11,561 bases of DNA, taken from the NCBI GenBank assembly GCA_946061315.1, contig CAMGRB010000023.1, positions 1 through 11,561 of the forward strand, given 5' to 3'. The notes beneath the pieces are model-generated. The model saw nothing but the letters and a program-made list of their open reading frames with translations. It had not been told where the DNA came from and made no database searches. Below are positions 6,170 through 11,561 of this stretch, piece after piece; the stretch's first letter is position 1; each line of letters opens with the position of its first letter. A program made the translations under genes and the position numbers. The stretch comes from an uncultured Clostridia bacterium. GTDB taxonomy: Bacteria > Bacillota > Clostridia > Oscillospirales > CAG-272.

Positions 6170-9073
6170 ATGAAAAACAAAAAAGCCCCAATGACAACAA
6201 AAACGGTAAAGAAGGCAAAGCGCAAATCACGCATTTTACCTTTTTTAAGTAAAATAATGCCGTATATACTCGCAGTTTTATTCGTAATAACTCTCTTCTC
6301 GCTGGTAGGTCTTTCATCGGGCTTCGGCGGTAAGTTTGCGGGATTTTTAAGAGGCTCGCTCTCCGCGTTTGCCTCGTGGTTTGTGCCCGTGTTTATGCTG
6401 TATCACTCGCTTATGTGGTATCACGACACGAGAAGAAAGATATGCGCAAGGAGAGTTACCTGCTCCTTTATAATAATCTTTCTGGTTTCCGCTTTACAAG
6501 AGGTTATCCAGGGCGGCAAGGACGAAACGCTCATAACGTACAATATAGTCACCCTTTTTGAAAACGGAAAGGCGGGCAACGGCGGCGGAGTTATCGGCGG
6601 TATTATCGGTACGATACTTTACGGCTTTGGCAAAGGAATTGCCATGGCGGTTATTCTCATTCTGCTCCTCTTTATGTTCTTGCAGATGTTCAACGTAACG
6701 CCGTCCTCGATGATGCGCGCCCTTTTCGGAAAAGGCAAGGATAATGAAAAAGAAGCAAAATCGGCTAAAAAGCCCGCGCGCCGCGGTCTTTCGGCAAAGC
6801 ACAGAAAGTTTGACGTCTTTGACGACGAGGAGGAGGACGACGATTTAAGCGAGAGCAACATTTCCAATCTTGAAATGACCGATTCGACAAGCTTTACCAA
6901 GGCAGAGGATACCCTATCGGACACGACCCTTAACGTCCAGAGGAACAAGGTAAGGCCTTTTGCGCGCCCCGTGCCTTCTCACAATCAGATAAAGCCGTTT
7001 GACAGATCGAGGGTTTACAAGCCTGCCGAGATTCTTACCGAAGCGGAAGAAGAAGCCGTAAAGCCCGAAAGGGTTGAGCCTATGGAAAGAGCCGAAAGGG
7101 CTGAAAACGTCGCAAGTTACACAAGTACCGACAGTTTTGAAAATACGGAGAGCTTCGGAAGTTATGACACCTCCGAAAACGACCTTGACAAGAGCACGGA
7201 GTTTGTTCTCTCATCATCCTACTCTCATAAGTCGGGCTCCTCGAACTTTGCGGAAAAGCCCGCCACGGAAAACAGTGACTTTTACGAAAATAAGAACGAC
7301 GTAAGAAACAACGAAAATTATTCCGACACCTCTTACAAAAACGAGGGCAAGGACTATCGGGACAGCGATTACGATGAATACGGCGAGGAAGAAAAGAGCA
7401 CGAAAGAGGACGATTTCTCCGATTTTATCTCAAAAGAGGCTCTTGAAAAGATCTCGTCCAAAAAAGAGGAAGAGCTTCCGCTTGAGAAAAAGTCGTTTTT
7501 CGGAATACCGAGAAGGAGTGAAGCGCCCGCCGCGTCAAAATACGAGCCGCCCGTACAGAAGACGGAAAAGCCGAAGGTTCAGAAAAGATACGTATTTCCT
7601 CCCATTGATTTCCTCAAAAAAGGAAAGGTTGACGAGGATAGCGACGCCATAAGGGAAGAACTCCAGGAAAATGCGAGAATAATAGTCGAAACGCTCAACA
7701 ATTTCAACACGAGAACGAAGATAGTCGATATAACGAGAGGTCCTACGGTAACGAGGTACGAGCTTATGCCCGAGGCGGGTGTGCGCGTGCGCTCGATTGC
7801 CAATCTCGTTGACGATATTGCGCTCAATCTTGCGGCAGAGGGTATAAGAATAGAGTGCCCTATTCCCGGCAAGAGCGCAGTCGGTATCGAGGTGCCGAAC
7901 AGAATAACGAGCCTCGTTTATCTGCGCGATCTGCTTGAGGACAACAAGTTCAAAATAGCAAAGAGCAAGCTCACCTGCGCGCTCGGTAAGAGCATTTCGG
8001 GTGAAAATATCTTCATAGATATAGAAAAGCTCCCTCACCTGCTCGTTGCGGGTGCTACCGGTATGGGTAAATCCGTATGTATAAACTCGCTCCTCGTAAG
8101 CTTGCTTTACAAGGCAACGCCCGAGGACGTAAGGCTTATTCTTATCGACCCGAAGCGCGTCGAGCTTTCAAACTACAACGGTATTCCCCACCTTCTCGTC
8201 CCCGTCGTGTGCGAGCCGAAGAAATCTCTCGGAACGCTTCAATGGGCGGTTTCCGAAATGGAGAGGCGTTTTGCCGTCATCGAGGAAGCGGGCGTTCGTA
8301 ACATCATAGAGTACAACGACAAGGTTGATAGCGGTATGAACGCCGAAAAGATGCCGAGGATAGTCATAGTAATAGACGAGCTTGCGGATCTTAAAATGGC
8401 GGTGCCCGAGATAGAGGACCACATAATGCGTCTTACGCAAAAGGCGCGTGCCGCGGGTATTCACATAATCATAGGTACACAGCGTCCGTCCGTTGACGTC
8501 ATAACGGGCGTTATCAAGGCGAATATACCGTCGAGAATTGCGTTCCGCGTTCCCTCACAGGTAGACTCGAGAACGATACTTGACGAAATAGGCGCCGAAA
8601 AGCTTGTCAGCCGCGGAGATATGCTTGTAAAGCCCGTCGGTGCTCTTAAACCGATACGCGTTCAGGGTGCGTTTATCACGGCGGACGAAATAGAGTCGAT
8701 AATAGACTTCTTGAAGGAAAACGCAACCGAAAACTACGACGAGGAAGTAATGCAACAGATAGATTCCAACGCTTCAAAGCTTGCAAAAGCGGAAAAGAAA
8801 GCGGACGGAGATATGAGTGACGAGAGCGACGACGACGAGCTTGACCCGAAATTCTACGCCGCGCTCGAGCTTGCAACGGATATGGGCAAAATATCCTCCT
8901 CCTTCTTGCAGAGAAAGCTTGGGCTCGGCTTCCAGAGAGCCGCAAGAATTATCGACCAGATGGAGATGGCGGGATATATAGGAGAGGCAAACGGCTCAAA
9001 GCCTCGTGACGTTCTTATTACAAAAGAGGATTTTCTCGAGCTCCGAATGAGAAATTCCGATCCGGAGGAATAA
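6170..9073 (+). CDS. ftsK: DNA translocase FtsK/SpoIIIE
   Basis: This is a septum-anchored, ATP-driven DNA pump that moves chromosomal DNA through the closing septum; the SpoIIIE form pumps DNA into the forespore. With this start it has 967 residues. The N-terminal membrane domain has four or five hydrophobic segments (about 22-48, 59-84, 97-113, 140-174). A low-complexity acidic, Ser/Glu-rich linker follows (about 180-470). The motor has Walker A GATGMGKS at 628-635, Walker B IVIVIDELADL with Asp736/Glu737, and the family signature TQRPSVDVITGVIKANIPSR. The C-terminal winged-helix gamma domain, which reads polar DNA signals, spans about 892-960. An ATG at 6092 would add 26 hydrophobic residues. 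6170 is preferred because the protein then starts with a basic tail before TM1, as usual, and AAGGA stands 14 bases upstream. FtsK and SpoIIIE cannot be told apart by sequence alone. Confidence 0.96.
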   Translation: MKNKKAPMTTKTVKKAKRKSRILPFLSKIMPYILAVLFVITLFSLVGLSSGFGGKFAGFLRGSLSAFASWFVPVFMLYHSLMWYHDTRRKICARRVTCSFIIIFLVSALQEVIQGGKDETLITYNIVTLFENGKAGNGGGVIGGIIGTILYGFGKGIAMAVILILLLFMFLQMFNVTPSSMMRALFGKGKDNEKEAKSAKKPARRGLSAKHRKFDVFDDEEEDDDLSESNISNLEMTDSTSFTKAEDTLSDTTLNVQRNKVRPFARPVPSHNQIKPFDRSRVYKPAEILTEAEEEAVKPERVEPMERAERAENVASYTSTDSFENTESFGSYDTSENDLDKSTEFVLSSSYSHKSGSSNFAEKPATENSDFYENKNDVRNNENYSDTSYKNEGKDYRDSDYDEYGEEEKSTKEDDFSDFISKEALEKISSKKEEELPLEKKSFFGIPRRSEAPAASKYEPPVQKTEKPKVQKRYVFPPIDFLKKGKVDEDSDAIREELQENARIIVETLNNFNTRTKIVDITRGPTVTRYELMPEAGVRVRSIANLVDDIALNLAAEGIRIECPIPGKSAVGIEVPNRITSLVYLRDLLEDNKFKIAKSKLTCALGKSISGENIFIDIEKLPHLLVAGATGMGKSVCINSLLVSLLYKATPEDVRLILIDPKRVELSNYNGIPHLLVPVVCEPKKSLGTLQWAVSEMERRFAVIEEAGVRNIIEYNDKVDSGMNAEKMPRIVIVIDELADLKMAVPEIEDHIMRLTQKARAAGIHIIIGTQRPSVDVITGVIKANIPSRIAFRVPSQVDSRTILDEIGAEKLVSRGDMLVKPVGALKPIRVQGAFITADEIESIIDFLKENATENYDEEVMQQIDSNASKLAKAEKKADGDMSDESDDDELDPKFYAALELATDMGKISSSFLQRKLGLGFQRAARIIDQMEMAGYIGEANGSKPRDVLITKEDFLELRMRNSDPEE

Positions 9074-9080
9074 ATTTCAA

Positions 9081-9746
9081 ATGGGCAAATTTATAGTTAT
9101 AGACGGTCTTGACGGCTCGGGCAAGGAAACGCAAAGCCTCCTTTTGAAAGAAAAACTGACGCTTCAAGGGAAAAAGGTGAGGCTTCTCTCCTTCCCCGTT
9201 TACGAAAGCGACAGTTCTCTGTTCGTCCGTATGTACCTTGACGGAAAGCTCGGTACACACCCCTCGGACACGAATGCCTATACCGCGTCAACGTTCTTTG
9301 CGTGTGACAGATATATAAGCTACGCAACCGATTGGAAAAAAGATATACGTGATCCCGACACGGTTGTTATTGCCAACAGATACACCTCGGCAAACGCGGT
9401 GCACCAGCTCTCAAAGTTGCCCGAGGACGAGTGGGACGGCTTCCTTGCTTGGCTATGGGACTTTGAGTTTTCAAAGCTTATGCTCCCGAAGCCCGATGCG
9501 GTGATATATCTTGAGCTTCCGCCGTCGGTGTCGCTCTCTCTGGTTAAGAAAAGAAGCGAGGAAACGGGCAGAAAAACCGACATACACGAAAACGACACGG
9601 AGTATATGAAAAAGTGCTACGATGCCGCCCTGTTCTCCTGTGAGCGCCTTGGCTGGATAAAAATCGGGTGCTCGGAAAACGGCAAAATGCGCACAAGAGA
9701 GGATATATCCGAAGAAATATACGAAAAGGTAAAAAAACTCTTATGA
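9081..9746 (+). CDS. tmk: Thymidylate kinase (dTMP kinase)
   Basis: This enzyme phosphorylates dTMP to dTDP with ATP, an essential step in dTTP synthesis. The 221-residue P-loop protein starts MGKFIVIDGLDGSGKET, with the phosphate-binding loop at 9-16. A TMP-kinase-like core follows (FPVYESD; ANRYTSANAVHQ in place of the usual DRY..S..YQ segment) and a lid-like KKRSEETGRKTD region. The aspartate of the classic DR(Y/F/H) motif is asparagine here (VIANRY). This makes it a divergent tmk type, or possibly a related deoxynucleoside monophosphate kinase. It starts 7 bases after the ftsK stop, with GGAGG lying inside the ftsK end 13 bases upstream, and it overlaps the following gene by 4 bases, so it is co-transcribed with both. 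Confidence 0.88.
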   Translation: MGKFIVIDGLDGSGKETQSLLLKEKLTLQGKKVRLLSFPVYESDSSLFVRMYLDGKLGTHPSDTNAYTASTFFACDRYISYATDWKKDIRDPDTVVIANRYTSANAVHQLSKLPEDEWDGFLAWLWDFEFSKLMLPKPDAVIYLELPPSVSLSLVKKRSEETGRKTDIHENDTEYMKKCYDAALFSCERLGWIKIGCSENGKMRTREDISEEIYEKVKKLL

Positions 9747-10480
9747 TTTCCGAAAAAGCCACAAATGAAAAAACGTGCCGTAATTTCGGGTACGCGGAGC
9801 TATTTCACGATACCTTCGGGGACTCATATGAGTTTATAGACAAAATAATTTCGGTATCGGACAAGGTATTCGAGCTTAAAAAGGACGAAAAGACGGTATC
9901 GGGTGCTTGCACTTTCGTATTTGGCATAAAGTACGGCGGCTCTTTTCTTAAAGGTGCGTATATTTACGGCGCCGCAACGGACAAAGAGCACAGAAATTGC
10001 GGGTATTTTAGCAAAATATGCCGTGAAGTGTATGATTTTTACGCTTCAAAGGGCTTTGATTTCCTTATGACCGTGCCCGCCTCAAAGGAGCTTTTCTCCC
10101 TCTATGGGCATATGGGCTTTGATACGCGTGCAAACGGCGTTATCTCTCTTTGCTCGGACAAAACCTCGGTAATTTTGCCCGAGGAGTGTGAGTTTTTTGA
10201 GTTTGACGGCGATTTTGACCGACTTTATTCGTTGCATCTTGAAAACGATATTTTGATAAAGAGCAAGGAAGTATTTACAGCTTCGGTATCGGAGCTTGGA
10301 ATAAAATATATAAGGAATAAAAATGATTTCGGCTACGCTCTTTTTGACGGTGGCAAAATGATTTTTGCCTCGCTCTTTGGCACAAGATACGAAAGCGCCG
10401 AAAAAGCGTGCTTCCGTTTTATCGGCGAGAAAAAAGCGTTGCCCGATGGCTTGCTTTGCGACGTTGTCTTTGAAATTTGA
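9743..10480 (+). CDS. GNAT-family N-acetyltransferase
   Basis: The 245-residue product appears to be a GNAT acyltransferase that moves an acetyl group from acetyl-CoA to an unknown amine. The N-terminal half shows the fold: strands ending AYIYGAATDKEHRNCGYFSKI (about 73-92), with R84-N-C-G87-Y-F as the CoA pyrophosphate loop, then a helix and a late LFSLYGHMGF segment typical of GNAT motif B. The remaining 110 or so residues form a second alpha/beta region with no motif I recognise. The ATG overlaps the tmk stop as ATGA, so it is translationally coupled; this rules out a longer reading from 9668 that would lie mostly inside tmk. No substrate can be inferred. Confidence 0.8.
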   Translation: MISEKATNEKTCRNFGYAELFHDTFGDSYEFIDKIISVSDKVFELKKDEKTVSGACTFVFGIKYGGSFLKGAYIYGAATDKEHRNCGYFSKICREVYDFYASKGFDFLMTVPASKELFSLYGHMGFDTRANGVISLCSDKTSVILPEECEFFEFDGDFDRLYSLHLENDILIKSKEVFTASVSELGIKYIRNKNDFGYALFDGGKMIFASLFGTRYESAEKACFRFIGEKKALPDGLLCDVVFEI

Positions 10481-10489
10481 TAAAGCGTA

Positions 10490-10524
10490 AAACGGCGTGG
10501 CTTCTCTTTTCGTTTGCGCCGTTT
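10490..10524 (+). other. Intergenic stem-loop between the GNAT gene and the DJ-1 gene
   Basis: AAACGGCG (10490-10497) and CGCCGTTT (10517-10524) form an 8-bp stem with a 19-base loop. No continuous T run follows (CCGATTTTGG), so it is at best a weak terminator. It may instead be an mRNA processing or stability element separating the ftsK-tmk-GNAT segment from the DJ-1 and cyclo-ligase genes. Confidence 0.45.
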
Positions 10525-10546
10525 CCGATTTTGGAAAGGAGTTTTT

Positions 10547-11086
10547 ATGATTTATTTGTTTTTGGCTGACGGATTTGAGGAAATAGAGGCTCTCTCCCCG
10601 CTTGACGTTCTTAAAAGGTGCGGCGCTACGGTATGCACCGTGGGAGTTACGGGCAAAACGGTAAAAGGCTCACACGGGGTAGAGGTTATTTGCGATAAGA
10701 CCGCCTCCGAGCTTGACGAAAAAGACGATTTTGATATGATAATTCTGCCCGGAGGAATGCCGGGTGCTCTCAATCTCGACAAGGACGAAACGGTAGATAA
10801 ATTCATAGCTCTGGCAAGAGAAAAAGATAAGTTTATATGCGCTATTTGTGCCGCCCCCTTTGTACTCGGAAAGCGCGGAATACTTAAAGGCAAGCGCGCG
10901 ACTTGCTATCCCGGATTTGAGGATCAGCTCCTCGGTGCAACGCTTGAGAACGCAGGCGTCGTTCGTGACGGCAAGATAATAACGGGCAGGGCGATGGGTA
11001 GCGCGCTCGATTTTGCGTTTGAGCTTGCAAAGGCACTTTTCGGCAAGGAAACCGCCGAAAAAGTAAGGAAAGGCATCCTTTATTAA
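10547..11086 (+). CDS. DJ-1/PfpI (YajL/ThiJ-like) family protein
   Basis: This is a cytosolic DJ-1 superfamily protein of 179 residues, a normal length. It begins MIYLFLADGFEEIEALSPLDVL; Glu14 matches the conserved glutamate (E18 in human DJ-1). It contains LPGGMPGA and the nucleophile elbow AICAAPFVLG with Cys101 at the position of DJ-1 Cys106. A GRAMGSALDFAFEL segment completes the fold. Relatives are linked to oxidative stress defence, chaperone activity or glyoxal/methylglyoxal detoxification; which applies is unclear. The ATG at 10547 has AAAGGAG 5 bases upstream, better than the in-frame ATG at 10514, which lies inside the intergenic hairpin loop. The 5-formyl-THF cyclo-ligase gene follows after 9 bases, and I believe the two genes are often adjacent in Clostridia. 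Confidence 0.93.
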   Translation: MIYLFLADGFEEIEALSPLDVLKRCGATVCTVGVTGKTVKGSHGVEVICDKTASELDEKDDFDMIILPGGMPGALNLDKDETVDKFIALAREKDKFICAICAAPFVLGKRGILKGKRATCYPGFEDQLLGATLENAGVVRDGKIITGRAMGSALDFAFELAKALFGKETAEKVRKGILY

Positions 11087-11095
11087 GGTGACGAA

Positions 11096-11561
11096 ATGAA
11101 CAGTATAAAAAAAGAAAAAGATGAAATAAGGAAGGATTTTCTCGAAAAGAGATATGCGCTCGGCGAGGAGGAAAGAAAACGCCGCAGTGATGCAATTTGT
11201 TCTCTTGCCGCCTCTCTTGTCAGCTTCAGACACGCCGACACTATCCTTCTCTACGCTCCCGTAAAGGCGGAGATAGACGTTATTCCGCTTTTTGAGGAAG
11301 CAATAAAAAGAGGCAAAAGGGTCGCTTTTCCGAGATGCGACTGTGAAAACCGCACGATGACGTACCACTACGTTTCCTCGATAGATGAGATGAAGCCGTG
11401 CGCCTACGGTATTCTCGAGCCGGACGAGAGCGCGCCTATATACGACCCCGAAAACAGCTCCGACGTTGCGGTATGCTACATACCGGGTCTTGCTTTTGAT
11501 ATATACGGCTACCGCCTCGGCTACGGCAAGGGCTACTACGACAAATTTATGCACTCCTTCA
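11096..11561 (+). CDS. 5-formyltetrahydrofolate cyclo-ligase (partial, runs off window end)
   Basis: The enzyme (5,10-methenyltetrahydrofolate synthetase) converts 5-formyl-THF to 5,10-methenyl-THF with ATP, returning stored folate to one-carbon metabolism. 155 codons are open with no stop before the window edge; the family has about 180-200 residues. Visible landmarks are the basic N-terminal helix (KKEKDEIRKDFLEKRYAL), ILLYAPVKAEIDV, KRGKRVAFPRC, YGILEPDE and the C-terminal signature PGLAFDIYGYRLGYGKGYYDKF, which binds ATP and substrate. ATG at 11096 is preceded by AAGGTGA at a good distance and sits 9 bases past the DJ-1 stop, so the two are an operon. With tmk it adds a thymidylate/folate theme to this transcription unit. 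Confidence 0.93.
   Translation, partial: MNSIKKEKDEIRKDFLEKRYALGEEERKRRSDAICSLAASLVSFRHADTILLYAPVKAEIDVIPLFEEAIKRGKRVAFPRCDCENRTMTYHYVSSIDEMKPCAYGILEPDESAPIYDPENSSDVAVCYIPGLAFDIYGYRLGYGKGYYDKFMHSF

Noticed and set aside
7074..7652. Overlapping open frames in the FtsK linker region (7074-7304, 7374-7652)
   Set aside because: They are alternate frames of a low-complexity Lys/Glu/Ser-rich segment; none has a start context or family resemblance.
9668..9742. Longer start for the GNAT protein at 9668
   Set aside because: It would overlap tmk by about 80 bases and add a basic, non-family leader. The ATGA overlap at 9743 is the usual coupled arrangement.
10670..11554. 294-codon open frame on the minus strand opposite the DJ-1 and cyclo-ligase genes
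   Set aside because: It is antisense to two well-recognised genes in an operon, has no family features and no clear ribosome binding site. It is a codon-bias shadow.

Overview
The window looks like chromosomal housekeeping DNA from a low-to-mid GC Bacillota member, most likely a Clostridia (gut Oscillospirales/Eubacteriales-like) bacterium. The reasons are the rpsO-pnp pair with strong GGAGG/GAGGTG ribosome binding sites, a near-consensus sigma-A promoter, a SpoIIIE/FtsK-type translocase, heavy use of AGA/AGG and ATA codons, and the adjacent DJ-1/5-formyl-THF cyclo-ligase genes. This placement is an inference from protein character; no marker was compared with a database. I see no mobile element, CRISPR array, tRNA, rRNA or prophage gene.

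Left part (1-5967) is read on the minus strand. In transcription order it holds two tiny adjacent TauE/SafE-like half-transporters (5967-5584 and 5579-5199), then the rpsO promoter and structured leader (5190-5051), rpsO (S15, 5050-4793), a hairpin-rich 259-nt spacer, pnp (PNPase, 4533-2425), an intrinsic terminator (2382-2345), and a PMCA-like calcium P-type ATPase (2273-39). The ATPase reading frame stops just after TM6 and lacks the usual C-terminal membrane domain.

Right part (6170-11561) is read on the plus strand and looks like one operon behind a TTGTTT-17-TATTAT promoter. It holds ftsK/spoIIIE, tmk (7-nt gap), a GNAT acetyltransferase (ATGA overlap with tmk), a DJ-1/PfpI protein and a 5-formyltetrahydrofolate cyclo-ligase that runs off the window end. 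The two halves diverge from a 202-nt AT-rich gap (5968-6169) whose -10-like elements overlap on opposite strands.

Functional themes are RNA turnover and ribosome assembly (rpsO-pnp), chromosome segregation (ftsK), and thymidylate/folate supply (tmk, cyclo-ligase). The most interesting material is not a new protein system but RNA structure: a 74-nt, roughly 24-bp hairpin directly in front of the pnp ribosome binding site, a 16-bp perfect palindrome just upstream of it, tandem hairpins after rpsO, and a candidate S15 autoregulatory leader. I did not find convincing evidence of a previously undescribed multi-gene system. No gene-free stretch exceeds 300 bases.
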